NCBI RefSeq assembly: GCF_007993935.1
Contig: NZ_VITY01000001.1
Span: 1 to 64,000 of the forward strand
Reading direction: 5' to 3'
From: Bradyrhizobium macuxiense
GTDB lineage: Bacteria > Pseudomonadota > Alphaproteobacteria > Rhizobiales > Xanthobacteraceae
DNA length: 64,000 bases
Position numbers and translations under genes: made by a program
The notes under the pieces: model-generated
What the model was told of the DNA's origin: nothing
Database searches by the model: none
What the model saw: only the letters and a program-made list of their open reading frames with translations
Part shown: piece after piece, positions 43,571 to 52,665 of the stretch
How the letters are laid out: each line of letters starts with the position of its first letter
How positions within the stretch are numbered: the first letter of the stretch is position 1

Positions 43571-44983
43571 GTGATTCGGCGGGCCTTGAGGAGGGCCAAG
43601 CGGGCTTTGGCCAAAGATCGCGACAATCTGGCGGCGGAATTCGACACCGAGAGCACCTCCGGCTTTTTGGCCGAGGAGGATGCTTTCGATCGCCGCATGC
43701 TGTGGCGGCTCGGCTCATGGGGCGTGGCCGCGGTCGGCGCCGTCACCATCGCCGTGATGGCCAACCAGTCGGCGCTGACAATGCGGCGCGACCTGGTCGC
43801 CGCATCAGACATCGCGCGCCAGGCTCAGCAGTTGCAGACGCTCGCGAAGGAAAGCCATAACGAGACGCGCCGGCTCGCATCCGCAATCGATACGCTGAAC
43901 GGCGACCGCGACCGGCTCTATTCGCGTATGACCACGCTGGAACAGGGGCTCGACTCCGTGACCGGCACGATCGGCAAGCAGCCTGCGGCACTCGTGCCGG
44001 CGCCAGCAACATCGGCAGTCGCGCCCGGCACGCCGCCGGCCTCCGCCAATTCGGCGCCTGCGGCACCCGCCGTTGCCGCGGTCGCAACCACGCCGCCTGC
44101 CGCATCGGACAAGCCGGTCGCGGCCGAGAAGGTGCCTGTATCCGCCGACAGCAAGGTCTCGGCACCGATCGAGAAGCCGGTAGCGGCGGCCGAAAAGCCC
44201 GCGGTGGCCGACAAGAAGCCGTCACCCGCCACAACCAGGCAACAGGCTGCGGAGAAGCCGTCGGCATCCGACAATCCGCTGCCGGCTTCACCCAACACCC
44301 CATCCGTTGCCAGTCCGATGAGCGCCGCGGCCGCCGCAGCCAGCGCCGAGGATGCGAAAACGGCCGTACCGGTCGCCGACAAGCCGCCTGCCGAGAAGCC
44401 GATGCTGGCATCGCTCGAACCCGCGGCGAGCAAAGCAAGCGAAGCGGTCAAGCCGCCGACCGCCAACGACGTCAGCGCCGCGCCGATCCCTCCGCTGGTG
44501 ATCACGCCGGATCCGGACTCCGACGCCGAAGACGATGCGCCGAAGGCGCAGATCCACCGCACCGAATTCGGCGTCGATCTCGGCACCGCAAATTCGGTCA
44601 ATGGACTACGCGCGCTGTGGCGCGGCTTGCTGAAGTCGAAGGCCAACGCGCCGCTGGCCGCGCTGCGGCCGATCATCGTCATCAAGGAGAACAGCAACGG
44701 GCTCGGCATGCAGCTGCGCCTGGTCGCCGGACCGCTGAACGACGCCGGGACCGCCGCCAGGATCTGCGCCGGCCTCAGCCTGGTGCAGCGGACCTGCGAG
44801 ACCGCGGTCTATGACGGCCAGCGGTTGGCCGTCAACGAGCCGCCCGCCGGAGCCAGGCCGGCGCAACCGCACCGGCGGCTGGCGCCGAAGCGCACCACCA
44901 TCGCTCCGCCGCAACCGGCCGCCGAGGAAAAGAAGCCGGAGCCTGCGACGATCTCCTCGATGTTCCGGCGGAACAGCCAATAA
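43571..44983 (+). CDS. Single-pass envelope protein with SPOR-like C-terminal domain
   Basis: 470 residues from a GTG at 43571 (reading MIRRALRRAKRALAKDRDN). One membrane segment occurs near residue 48-62 (LGSWGVAAVGAVTIAVMAN), after a basic cytoplasmic N-terminus. It is followed by a coiled-coil-like stretch (RQAQQLQTLAKESHNETRRLASAIDTLNGDRDRLYSRMTTLEQGLDSV), a ~200-residue Ala/Pro/Lys-rich linker, and a compact C-terminal domain (FGVDLGTANSVNGLRALWRGLLKSK ... GLGMQLRLVAGPLNDAGTAARICAGL) resembling a SPOR peptidoglycan-binding fold. A role in envelope or division-site organisation is plausible but inferred. The start could also be the TTG at 43586. Divergent from glmU. Confidence 0.72.
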   Translation: MIRRALRRAKRALAKDRDNLAAEFDTESTSGFLAEEDAFDRRMLWRLGSWGVAAVGAVTIAVMANQSALTMRRDLVAASDIARQAQQLQTLAKESHNETRRLASAIDTLNGDRDRLYSRMTTLEQGLDSVTGTIGKQPAALVPAPATSAVAPGTPPASANSAPAAPAVAAVATTPPAASDKPVAAEKVPVSADSKVSAPIEKPVAAAEKPAVADKKPSPATTRQQAAEKPSASDNPLPASPNTPSVASPMSAAAAAASAEDAKTAVPVADKPPAEKPMLASLEPAASKASEAVKPPTANDVSAAPIPPLVITPDPDSDAEDDAPKAQIHRTEFGVDLGTANSVNGLRALWRGLLKSKANAPLAALRPIIVIKENSNGLGMQLRLVAGPLNDAGTAARICAGLSLVQRTCETAVYDGQRLAVNEPPAGARPAQPHRRLAPKRTTIAPPQPAAEEKKPEPATISSMFRRNSQ

Positions 44984-45080
44984 TCATGCCCGGCGAAGCG
45001 ATTGCGGCCAAGTTCTCATCCGATTTCGCTGCTTCTCCCCGAGCCTTGTCCCAGCCTCCGTTCCCGACCATAGTGCCGCA

Positions 45081-45461
45081 ATGACAAAACCTCCGTTCCG
45101 CCTCTCCCCCTATCAGGTCCAGTTCCTGATGGTCGTGGGCTTCGTCACCGTCGGCTACGCGCTCTACGTGCGCTATCTGGCTATCGAGTTCTCGCCCGTC
45201 GCGCTGGCCTGCGACGCCGGCACGCAGACCATGCTCTGCAAGGCCCGCGCGCTCTCGACCGTGCTGTTCAAGAACTCGGTGTTCGGAATCACCGCGCTGG
45301 TGATTGCACTGTTGAACCTGATGCGACCCTCGATCGTGCTGCTCACCGGCGGGCTGATCGCCGCCGGGCTCGGGATCGTGCTCTACAACGTCGTGTTGTC
45401 TGGGCTTGCGATCGGGCTGTTCATCCTGGGTTTTGCGCGGCCCGCGCCCGCCACAGCGTAG
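45081..45461 (+). CDS. Small polytopic membrane protein, 126 aa
   Basis: 126 residues with four hydrophobic segments: VQFLMVVGFVTVGYALYVRYLAI, then the soluble CDAGTQTMLCKARALSTV loop with two Cys, NSVFGITALVIALLNLM, PSIVLLTGGLIAAGLGIVLYNVVL and GLAIGLFILGF. I do not recognise a named family. The paired Cys on a loop between the first two helices could form a disulfide. Its last 41 bp overlap the 3' end of the convergent GH17 gene. Being beside the beta-glucan locus suggests, but does not show, a role in envelope glucan export or modification. Confidence 0.75.
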   Translation: MTKPPFRLSPYQVQFLMVVGFVTVGYALYVRYLAIEFSPVALACDAGTQTMLCKARALSTVLFKNSVFGITALVIALLNLMRPSIVLLTGGLIAAGLGIVLYNVVLSGLAIGLFILGFARPAPATA

Positions 45462-47049
45462 CTGATAGCAAGAGGTACATCACGCAGGTCCAGTCCGACT
45501 GCCAGTTGATCGTGCCCTCGTTGTAGATCGTGTAGAGGGCGGCGATCGCGAGCAGGCCGGCGAACACGGATTCCGCGAGCGGCCGGCTGCCTTCCTTCGG
45601 GCGGTTGAGCATGGTCAGCAGTGCGAACGGCACCACGGCCATGGTCAGCGAAGCATACGGGAAGTCGCGATAGCGCGGATCGAAGGTGAAGCCGAGCGCG
45701 GTCTCGGCGGCGATGACGGTGATGATGGCCAGCACGATCGCCAGCAGCGCCCCGATCGCGCCCTTGCCGCGATAGTCGCGCGGCCCGATCAGTTCCAGGA
45801 AGGTCGGCAGCGAGCGTCCGGCGATCAGCGCATGCGCGGTCAGCAAGGGCGCGAGGATCGCAGCCGCGAGCAGCACGCCCCAATGCAGAAAGCCGCTGGT
45901 GCCGTAGCTCTCGTAATAAATCTTGTCGCCGGCGATCCCGAGCAGCGTCCCTGCCGTGGTCGCCGAAATGCCGACCGCGATCCAGGCCGACGGCCGCGGC
46001 GTCCACGGCCGGCGGCGCAGCGTCAGCCAGGCCACCAGGAAGGTGGCGACCGACAGCGCCATGCCGCCCGCCATCTGCAGCTTCCAATCCGGATAGTTGG
46101 TGATCGCAACGCCGGGCGGATACTTCACCTGTCGCTTGACCGAATCGAACAGGCCCCAATTGCCGCCGACGGTGCCCTCGAGCATGCGCTTCCAGGGCTG
46201 GTCATAGGCCTCGATCAGGTTGACGCGAAAACCCTCGCGCCTGGCGAGGTCGAGGATCTCCGACACCACCCGCGCCTGGTTGGTGCGCGACGGCAATGCG
46301 CCCTCCCGCATCCGCCCCTGGCTCGGCCAGCCGGTCTCGCCGATCAGGATCTCCTTGCCCGGGAACGTCACCGCCATCCGCTTGCGGATCTCGTCGACAT
46401 GCGCGGCGGCGTATTTGGCCTTGACCGGGATGTCCTCCCAATACGGCAGGATGTGAATGGTGATGAAATCGACCGCGTCATAGATCTCGCGGTTCTTCAC
46501 CCAGTATTCCCAGACGTCGGCATAGGTGACCGGGATATTGCCTGCCGAAGCCTTCACCGCGCGGATGTTGCCGGCAAGATCGGCAGCCGTCATCTCGCCG
46601 CGCAGCAGCACCTCGTTGCCGACGATCAGCGAGGTGACGACACCCGGATATTCCTTGGCGAGCCGCACCGCGATCGCGATCTGCTGCAGGTTCTTGAAAC
46701 GGTTGCTGCTGAGCCAGATGCCCTGCATCACCTTCAACCCGACCTTGGCCGCGACGCCGGGGACCTGGTCGAGGCCGTTCTCGATCGAATAGGTGCGCAC
46801 GCAGTCGGTGACCTTGGCGAGATCGGCAAGGTCCTGCTCGATCTGCTCGACCGGAATCTGCGTGGTGGGGTCCAGCGGCGTCTGGGCGCCGCGGAACGGC
46901 GTGTAGGACACGCACTGCAGCTTTGCGGCAGGATCGATCGGCGCACGCGCGAGCGTAATCGGCGTGGCGAGCCACCACCACACGGATGCAATCACGGCGA
47001 GCGAGATCAGGAGAAGCGCCAGCGGCGTACGAAGCGAAATCGGTTCCAT
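45421..47049 (-). CDS. ndvC: GH17-type membrane beta-glucan enzyme (NdvC-like)
   Basis: 542 residues. A signal-anchor (LALLLISLAVIASVWWWL) is followed by a glycoside hydrolase family 17-like domain (about 40-320): SYTPFRGAQTPLD, YSIENGLDQVPGVAAKVGLKVMQGIWLSSN, the acid/base Glu146 in LIVGNEVLLRGE and the nucleophile Glu near residue 238 in ILIGETGWPSQGR. The C-terminal ~200 residues hold about six membrane segments. In Bradyrhizobium japonicum ndvC, lying near ndvB, encodes a membrane protein needed for beta-1,6 linkages of cyclic beta-1,3/1,6-glucans; length, topology and linkage to an ndvB-like gene fit. A transglycosylase on the periplasmic face is therefore likely. The 3' end overlaps the convergent small membrane gene. 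Confidence 0.78.
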   Translation of the reverse strand: MEPISLRTPLALLLISLAVIASVWWWLATPITLARAPIDPAAKLQCVSYTPFRGAQTPLDPTTQIPVEQIEQDLADLAKVTDCVRTYSIENGLDQVPGVAAKVGLKVMQGIWLSSNRFKNLQQIAIAVRLAKEYPGVVTSLIVGNEVLLRGEMTAADLAGNIRAVKASAGNIPVTYADVWEYWVKNREIYDAVDFITIHILPYWEDIPVKAKYAAAHVDEIRKRMAVTFPGKEILIGETGWPSQGRMREGALPSRTNQARVVSEILDLARREGFRVNLIEAYDQPWKRMLEGTVGGNWGLFDSVKRQVKYPPGVAITNYPDWKLQMAGGMALSVATFLVAWLTLRRRPWTPRPSAWIAVGISATTAGTLLGIAGDKIYYESYGTSGFLHWGVLLAAAILAPLLTAHALIAGRSLPTFLELIGPRDYRGKGAIGALLAIVLAIITVIAAETALGFTFDPRYRDFPYASLTMAVVPFALLTMLNRPKEGSRPLAESVFAGLLAIAALYTIYNEGTINWQSDWTCVMYLLLSATLWRARAAQNPG

Positions 47050-47294
47050 CCTCCGGGGGACCGTCGAATTAGCCGGTCACAGCCCGTCTGCCAAGTGTAG
47101 GATTAGGTCATTACCATGGTTGTCCTGCGACAGTTTTGCGCCGGATCGATAAAGTTGTGAGTTTGCTGGACAAAATACCAAATTCCAGTCATCTGACTCC
47201 GCCAGAGTCTCCGCCGCACTGGAGACCTATTTGGACGGCATCACGCGAGCCGTTAGGATGATCCCGCGGGGGCAGGAACATTATCGGGGAATAC

Positions 47295-47903
47295 ATGCGT
47301 CGACGGCTGCTTGAGTTGAAGAACACCACTTTGCGCCACCTTGTCGTAACCGGCCTTGTGGCCAGTCTTGCGCTCCTCACCGGAGCCGGTGGCGCGTTCG
47401 CCCAGAGCGGCACGCCGAATCCGCCGGACCAGGCCAAACAGCAGCCCGGACAGGCCGACGCCAATGCAAATGCCGCGCGGGAGGCCAACCAGCGCAAGGT
47501 CGAGGAATTCGTCGAGGCCCAGCAGGCCATCAACGGCCCGGCCGGCAATCCGGAATGCGTCTGGCTCGGCCGCCGTGTGGTCCGCCTGATGTGGAACGAC
47601 GACCTCGACACCGCCTTCCGCCACCTCGACCTCTATGACCGGTTCGGCTGCCCCGGCGGCCACGTCCAGGCCGCGTTCCGCTGCCTGACCCGGTTCGGCG
47701 CCCAGATCGACGACAAGGTGCGCGGCAGCCTCGACGGCCGCATCCACGCCTGCTGGATCAATCCGGGCGCCCAGCCGCAGGCCGCGGCGGCCGCCGCACC
47801 CAGCCCGGCGCCGTCGACGGCCGGCAATGCCGCGCCCGCGCCGGCAGCGTCGCCCTCGCCTGCGCCGACCCCGTCGGCGACACCCGCGCCGGCGTCGAAA
47901 TAG
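47295..47903 (+). CDS. Secreted Cys-containing protein between ndv genes, 202 aa
   Basis: 202 residues. A basic N-terminus and signal peptide (MRRRLLELKNTTLRHLVVTGLVASLALLTGAGGAFAQS) precede a Gln/Ala/Asn-rich segment. A conserved-looking core follows (PECVWLGRRVVRLMWNDDLDTAFRHLDLYDRFGCPGGHVQAAFRCLTRFGAQIDDKVRGSLDGRIHACW) with four cysteines that could form two disulfides, then a low-complexity Ala/Pro/Ser tail. Family not recognised. Its position between ndvC-like and ndvB-like genes recalls the third B. japonicum gene of the locus, ndvD, but I cannot confirm identity. A periplasmic accessory role in beta-glucan synthesis is a reasonable inference. The ribosome-binding site CGGGGA is 8 bp upstream. 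Confidence 0.75.
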   Translation: MRRRLLELKNTTLRHLVVTGLVASLALLTGAGGAFAQSGTPNPPDQAKQQPGQADANANAAREANQRKVEEFVEAQQAINGPAGNPECVWLGRRVVRLMWNDDLDTAFRHLDLYDRFGCPGGHVQAAFRCLTRFGAQIDDKVRGSLDGRIHACWINPGAQPQAAAAAAPSPAPSTAGNAAPAPAASPSPAPTPSATPAPASK

Positions 47904-48096
47904 CCGCGTCGCGCGATCGGAGCCGGTCGCGAATTTTTTCGCGGCTGGAACGGCTTGCGCCCTTAAAACGCCATCGCGGCACACCAGTTGTTAAATCGGA
48001 TGGCGGAGATATCTTTCGCTCCGCCGCCATGTTGGTCGAACCCAGGGGACGGGTTCGCTTAGTCCTCAATCTCAGGCCCCGTATGGTTTAACCGCG

Positions 48097-50970
48097 ATGC
48101 GCGCCGTCGTCGCCGTCCTGTTGCTTGTCACCGCCGCTCACGCCGCCCTGTGGGGTCTCTTCCAGGAGAAACAGGCAGCGCCCGATTTCCGTGGCACGCT
48201 GCCGAGCCTGTCCTACGCTCCGTTCGAGTCGGGCCACACCGTTGCTGATGTTGGCGCCGACACCGAGAAGGTGCGCACCGACCTCAGGAAGCTCTCGACG
48301 CTGACCAAGGCGGTCCGTCTCTATTCGTCGACGGAAGGCAACGAACTGGTGCCGCAGGTTGCCGCCGAGTTCGGCATGAAGGTCACGGTCGGCGCCTGGA
48401 TCGACAAGGACGCCAACCGCAATAGTCGCGAGATATCGCAGGCGATCAGTCTCGCAAAGCGTAACAGCAATGTCATCGGCATCGTCGTCGGCAATGAAAC
48501 TGTGTTCCGCGGCGAGCAGGTTCCGATTGAGAATCTCGGACCGCTGCCAAAGGACGATCCCAGCGCAGACGAGGCAGAGCGCTATCGCGAGGATTTTGCT
48601 CGCTTCCTTCGCGACGACGCCCCGCGCATTCAGCGCGAGGAGGACGCACGGCTGCACGACGCCGAATCGCAGCCCGAGGACAAGCGGGCCGAGGCGATAA
48701 AGTGGGCGATCGCCGAGAACAACGTGCACCGACTGATCAGGGTGATCCAAACGGTCAAGAAGTCCGTCAACGTTCCCGTCACGACCGGTGAAATCTGGAA
48801 CATCTGGCGCGATCACCCGCAGCTTGCCAATTCGTCCGACTTCGTCGCCGCGCACGTGCTGCCGTACTGGGAAAACTTCACCGACAAGCAGGCGGTGGAT
48901 CAGGCGGTCGACCGCTACAATTTGTTGCGCGACTCCTTCCCCGGCAAGCGCATCCTGATCGCCGAATTCGGCTGGCCGAGCCAGGGCTACAATCTTCGCA
49001 ATGCCGAGCCGGGCGCGTTCCAGCAAGCCACGGTGCTGCGCAACTTCGTGACCCGCGCCGAAGCCATCGGCATGGACTACAACATCGTCGAAGCCATCGA
49101 TCAGCCGTGGAAGTACTTCGAAGGCGGCGTCGGTCCCTATTGGGGCATCCTCAATGCCGACCGCGAGGCGAAGTTCGCCTGGACCGGTCCGGTCACCGAT
49201 CTGAACTACTGGAAGATCGCGCTGGTCGCGGTCCTAGTCGGCCTCTTCATGTCGCTGCCGATCCTGCGGCTGGACCAGCCGACCGTGATGCAGGCGCTGC
49301 TGCTGTCGGCCGCGGCCAACGGCGTCGGCGCCTGGGTTGCGACCGTATTCTCATATTGGACCACGCATTATTTCGTCTGGGGTTCGGCCTTCGCGCTCAG
49401 CCTCGGCCTCGTGCTGCTGGTGCCGCTGGTGCTGATCGCGATGGCGCGGATCGAGGAGATCGCGGCGGTGGCGTTCGGCCGCGGCCCGCGCCGGCTGATC
49501 GCAAGGAGCGAGCCGCTGGCGCCCGCCACGATCGGCGAGGACGTCAAATTCCCCAAGGTCTCGATCCACATCCCGGCCTATTTCGAACCGGTCGAGATGC
49601 TGAAGCAGACGCTCGATGCGGTGTCGCGGCTCGACTATCCGAACTTCGAGTGCGTCTGCATCATCAACAACACGCCCGATCCCGACTTCTGGCGGCCGAT
49701 CCAGGATCATTGCCGGCAGCTCGGCGAGCGCTTCAAGTTCATCAACGCCGAGAAGGTGCAGGGCTTCAAGGCCGGAGCGCTGCGGATCGCGATGGAGCGG
49801 ACCGCGGCGGACGCCGAGATCATCGGCATCATCGATGCCGACTATGTCGTGCACCCGGACTGGCTCAAGGATCTCGTGCCGGCCTTCGCCGATCCGCGCG
49901 TCGGCCTGGTGCAGGCGCCGCAGGAGCATCGCGACGGCGACCGCTCGCTGATGCACTACATCATGAACGGCGAATATGCCGGGTTCTTCGACATCGGCAT
50001 GGTCCAGCGCAACGAGTTCAATGCCATCATCGTGCACGGCACGATGTGCCTGATCCGCCGCGCGGCGATGGACAAGGCCGGCGGCTGGTCCTCTGACACG
50101 ATCTGCGAGGACACCGATCTCGGCCTGTCGATCCAGCAGCAGGGCTGGCTGACGCACTACACCAATGTGCGCTACGGCGAAGGCCTGCTGCCCGACACCT
50201 ACGAGGCGTTCAAGAAGCAGCGCCACCGCTGGGCCTATGGCGGCTTCCAGATCGTCAAGAAGCACTGGCGGCGCTTCCTGCCCGGCGCCAGCCGCCTGAC
50301 GCCCGATCAGCGCCGCGAATTCTCGCTCGGCTGGCTCAACTGGCTCGGGGCGGAAAGCCTCGGCGTGGTGGTTGCGATCCTCAATTTGATCTGGGTCCCG
50401 ATCGTCGCCTTCGCCGACATCGCGATCCCCGACAAGATCCTGACCTTGCCGATCATCGCCTCCTTCGTCGTCTCGCTGGTGCATTTCGTCGCGCTCTACC
50501 GGCTGCGCGTGAACATCAAGGCCGGGCAGATGCTGGGCGCCATGATCGCGGCGATGAGCGTGCAGTGGACGGTGTCGCGCGCGGTGGCGCAGGGCCTGAT
50601 CACCGAGCACCTCGCCTTCGCCCGCACCTCGAAGGGCGGCCTGTCGCGGATGTCGATCGAATTCCAGGCGTTCTGGGAAGCCGTGATCGGCGTGCTGCTC
50701 CTGATCGGCGCCATCGTGCTGGTCGTCACCAATGGCTACAAGCAGGTGCGCGAGATCTACATCTTCGCCGGCGTCCTGGTGTTGCAGAGCCTGCCATTCC
50801 TGGCGGCGGTCTCCATCGCGATCCTGGAGAATTCGCGGATCAACGAGTTCGCATTCTGGCGCAACAGCGCGATCCGCACCGCGGAACTGATCGGGTTGCG
50901 CCCGGTCAGCCTGCCCTCGGTCACCGCCCCGTCGCAGCCGGTCGGCTCGGAAATCGGCCGGGACAACTGA
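48097..50970 (+). CDS. ndvB: Cyclic beta-1,3-glucan synthase, GH17-GT2 fusion (NdvB-like)
   Basis: 957 residues. An N-terminal membrane anchor is followed by a GH17-like domain (about 30-350) with candidate catalytic Glu134 (VVGNETVFRGE) and Glu290 (ILIAEFGWPSQG). Membrane segments (ALVAVLVGLFMSLPIL and next) lead to a family 2 glycosyltransferase (about 480-730): VSIHIPAYFEPVEMLKQTLDAV, IIDADYVVHPDWL, ICEDTDLGLSIQQQGWLTHY and the QRHRW motif at 708-712. More membrane helices close the protein. Processive synthesis of beta-1,3-glucan from UDP-glucose, with cyclisation or transglycosylation by the GH17 part, matches B. japonicum NdvB (about 100 kDa). These periplasmic glucans matter for osmotic adaptation and soybean nodulation. 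Confidence 0.85.
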   Translation: MRAVVAVLLLVTAAHAALWGLFQEKQAAPDFRGTLPSLSYAPFESGHTVADVGADTEKVRTDLRKLSTLTKAVRLYSSTEGNELVPQVAAEFGMKVTVGAWIDKDANRNSREISQAISLAKRNSNVIGIVVGNETVFRGEQVPIENLGPLPKDDPSADEAERYREDFARFLRDDAPRIQREEDARLHDAESQPEDKRAEAIKWAIAENNVHRLIRVIQTVKKSVNVPVTTGEIWNIWRDHPQLANSSDFVAAHVLPYWENFTDKQAVDQAVDRYNLLRDSFPGKRILIAEFGWPSQGYNLRNAEPGAFQQATVLRNFVTRAEAIGMDYNIVEAIDQPWKYFEGGVGPYWGILNADREAKFAWTGPVTDLNYWKIALVAVLVGLFMSLPILRLDQPTVMQALLLSAAANGVGAWVATVFSYWTTHYFVWGSAFALSLGLVLLVPLVLIAMARIEEIAAVAFGRGPRRLIARSEPLAPATIGEDVKFPKVSIHIPAYFEPVEMLKQTLDAVSRLDYPNFECVCIINNTPDPDFWRPIQDHCRQLGERFKFINAEKVQGFKAGALRIAMERTAADAEIIGIIDADYVVHPDWLKDLVPAFADPRVGLVQAPQEHRDGDRSLMHYIMNGEYAGFFDIGMVQRNEFNAIIVHGTMCLIRRAAMDKAGGWSSDTICEDTDLGLSIQQQGWLTHYTNVRYGEGLLPDTYEAFKKQRHRWAYGGFQIVKKHWRRFLPGASRLTPDQRREFSLGWLNWLGAESLGVVVAILNLIWVPIVAFADIAIPDKILTLPIIASFVVSLVHFVALYRLRVNIKAGQMLGAMIAAMSVQWTVSRAVAQGLITEHLAFARTSKGGLSRMSIEFQAFWEAVIGVLLLIGAIVLVVTNGYKQVREIYIFAGVLVLQSLPFLAAVSIAILENSRINEFAFWRNSAIRTAELIGLRPVSLPSVTAPSQPVGSEIGRDN

Positions 50971-51099
50971 GCTACTTCAAGAAACGGCCCTAAACACAGG
51001 CACCGGAATGGCAAATCCGCCCCAACGGTGCACAATTGACCGCCCCTCGGCTATTGACCCGATGGGCCCTGCCCCCTACACAGCGCGGGCTGGAGCATG

Positions 51100-51135
51100 A
51101 TCCGGAGCGGTTTCACCGCTCGGTCCGGATCGGAT
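51100..51135. repeat. Small palindrome upstream of tRNA-Lys
   Basis: GATCCGGAGCGG / CCGCTCGGTCCGGATC forms an imperfect stem around TTTCA, about 15 bp before the tRNA. It follows GGAGCAT, as in GAGCATGATCCGGA palindromes common in Bradyrhizobium. It could also act as a 5' processing or terminator structure between ndvB and the tRNA. Confidence 0.4.
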
Positions 51136-51147
51136 GTTCAGGTGAGT

Positions 51148-51223
51148 GAGCGCGTAGCTCAGGCGGTAGAGCACGTGACTTTTAATCATGGGGTCGAGGG
51201 TTCGAGTCCCTCCGCGCTCACCA
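51148..51223 (+). tRNA. tRNA-Lys (anticodon TTT)
   Basis: A 76-nt cloverleaf with encoded CCA. The acceptor stem is GAGCGCG/CGCGCTC with discriminator A; the D stem GCTC/GAGC; the anticodon stem CGTGA/TCATG with loop CTTTTAA, placing anticodon TTT at 51181-51183; and the T stem GAGGG/CCCTC with TTCGAGT loop. All stems pair with at most one G-T. A duplicated tRNA 3' end was not found downstream. Confidence 0.97.
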
Positions 51224-51269
51224 AACAAATTCCGACAGCTTGCGCCAAGCCACCCGGCCGCTGGCCGGA

Positions 51270-51452
51270 TCAGCGAACCGGCGGGTTGTAGCGATCCCAG
51301 ATGACGGTTCTCGAGCCACTCTGCGCAGGTCGCGAGATGGCGTCGTCGAACTTGTGATAGTGGTCGAACTGCTGCTGCTCATCGCGCAGCTGCGGCGCTT
51401 GGGCAGGCGAGTAAGGACTATTCGTACCGTTCCAATGATCAGATCCCGACAC
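51270..51452 (-). CDS. Possible small hydrophilic protein, 60 aa
   Basis: 60 residues with an ordinary composition (MSGSDHWNGTNSPYSPAQAP, many Gln, His and Asp, ending VIWDRYNPPVR) unlike the Arg/Ala-rich shadows common here. No domain, signal peptide or membrane segment. No strong ribosome-binding site was noted. It occupies the 426-bp gap after tRNA-Lys, which otherwise seems empty. It may be a genuine orphan small gene of the accessory stretch, or a chance ORF. Confidence 0.35.
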   Translation of the reverse strand: MSGSDHWNGTNSPYSPAQAPQLRDEQQQFDHYHKFDDAISRPAQSGSRTVIWDRYNPPVR

Positions 51453-51649
51453 GACACAACCCCATCCTGGTTCAGATGCAGGCTGGTTAGCACTGTTGCG
51501 CGTGTATCACTGTATCGTCGTCGCAACAGGGCCGGCAATCCGAGCAAATATGCGCACACGGATTGTTTCCGTGGTTCTCCGTGCGTGAACAGCGCGCCAA
51601 CCCCTGATTTCCGTGAGATCCTGCAAAATGCGGTGCCAGGAGCCAGCAC

Positions 51650-52105
51650 ATGAAACTTGCCAGGGCCGTCGCAGTCTGGATCGCGCCTTGTGTGCTTGCC
51701 GCAACGGCCAATGCACAAAGCTGCCTCACCGGCCCCATCAAAACGAAGGACGACACGTTGCAGACGTGGACTGTCGTCAATCGCTGCGGCGCACCGGTAA
51801 CGCTGCGCTATTCGCTGGCGGGTCCCCTGGGTAAGGAGCCAAGAAGCGCAATCGTCTCCGCCTGCAGCAGACAGCGGATCGTGCAGACCTTCGCGACGGA
51901 CCAGGTTGATTTTCTGGACACGGCCTATGGTCCAGGCTGGGAGAAGACTTGCCCGTCATTGGACGATGAGGTTCGTCCCAAGACACGACCCGCAAAATCC
52001 ACCAACGAAACAGACCAGATCCCGTTTCCATCCATCAGCCCGCCGCCCCTGGCAGGTCCCAAGCCAATAGGTCCTCCGGGAGGGAAACCGATTCCCAAGG
52101 GATAG
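51650..52105 (+). CDS. Uncharacterised small secreted protein, 151 aa
   Basis: 151 residues. A signal peptide is clear (MKLARAVAVWIAPCVLAATANAQS). The mature part has four Cys: SCLTGPIKTKDDTLQTWTVVNRCGAPVTLRYSLAG, VSACSRQRIVQTF and WEKTCPSLDDE. It ends in a proline-rich tail (SISPPPLAGPKPIGPPGGKP). No recognised family. The VNRCGAPVTLRY pattern resembles small secreted proteins common in Bradyrhizobium. It is likely periplasmic or extracellular. It stands alone on its strand among small minus-strand genes. Confidence 0.65.
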   Translation: MKLARAVAVWIAPCVLAATANAQSCLTGPIKTKDDTLQTWTVVNRCGAPVTLRYSLAGPLGKEPRSAIVSACSRQRIVQTFATDQVDFLDTAYGPGWEKTCPSLDDEVRPKTRPAKSTNETDQIPFPSISPPPLAGPKPIGPPGGKPIPKG

Positions 52106-52191
52106 CCTGAGAGCTGCGGAATCAATCGGGCGTGCTTCAGCACCGCCTCCGGCGCAGCGGCCAGATCAGCGTCGATCGAAGTTCACGTTGT

Positions 52192-52431
52192 TCACGATGA
52201 CAACGGCAGTTCGCCCTGCCCGCCGGTCCAGTCGATGATATCGACCTGCAGCCCGCGCTTCAGCATCTCGGCTTCAAGACTGCCGGCATGCCGCTTCCAC
52301 TCGGCCGTCGAGCGGACCCGGAATTTCGGCTCCTCGCCGTTGACCTCGAATTCATCGTCGGCCTTGAGCGCGCCGCGGACGGCTTCGTACATCATCTTCA
52401 GGCTGGCGTCGGTGAAGGCGCCGTAATCCAT
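52192..52431 (-). CDS. Uncharacterised cytoplasmic protein, 79 aa
   Basis: 79 residues from MDYGAFTDASLKMMYEAVRGALKADDEFEVNGEEPKFRVRSTAEWKRHAG, ending IIDWTGGQGELPLSS. The ATG follows GGGAGA at good spacing. It is acidic and soluble, with helical heptad-like N-terminal and C-terminal segments. The family is not named, but the composition and clean start suggest a real conserved gene. An imperfect hairpin (about 52464-52498) lies upstream of its start. Confidence 0.65.
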   Translation of the reverse strand: MDYGAFTDASLKMMYEAVRGALKADDEFEVNGEEPKFRVRSTAEWKRHAGSLEAEMLKRGLQVDIIDWTGGQGELPLSS

Positions 52432-52606
52432 CGGTCGTCTCCCTCAGCACTCTCGGAACGCAAGAGGCCGCCACGGAGCACCTCGTGACGGCCTTCTGCT
52501 TAGCGGCCCATCCAGACGGCCCAACATCAGCGTTGCGTGAGTCGGGTTAATGAAACGTTGCCGCGCGACGGCGCACCCCTTCTCGGGGCTCGCCGACAGT
52601 GCCGAC

Positions 52607-52632
52607 AAAAAAGGCCTCGCCGAAGCGAGGCC
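52607..52632 (-). terminator. Intrinsic terminator of the 82-aa secreted protein gene
   Basis: An 8-bp stem GGCCTCGC / GCGAGGCC with a CGAA loop, followed on the minus strand by TTTTTT (A-run at 52607-52612). It lies 34 bp after the stop of the minus-strand gene at 52666. Confidence 0.85.
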
Positions 52633-52665
52633 CCCTTTGATTGTGCGAGATGCGTCCGGCACCCG

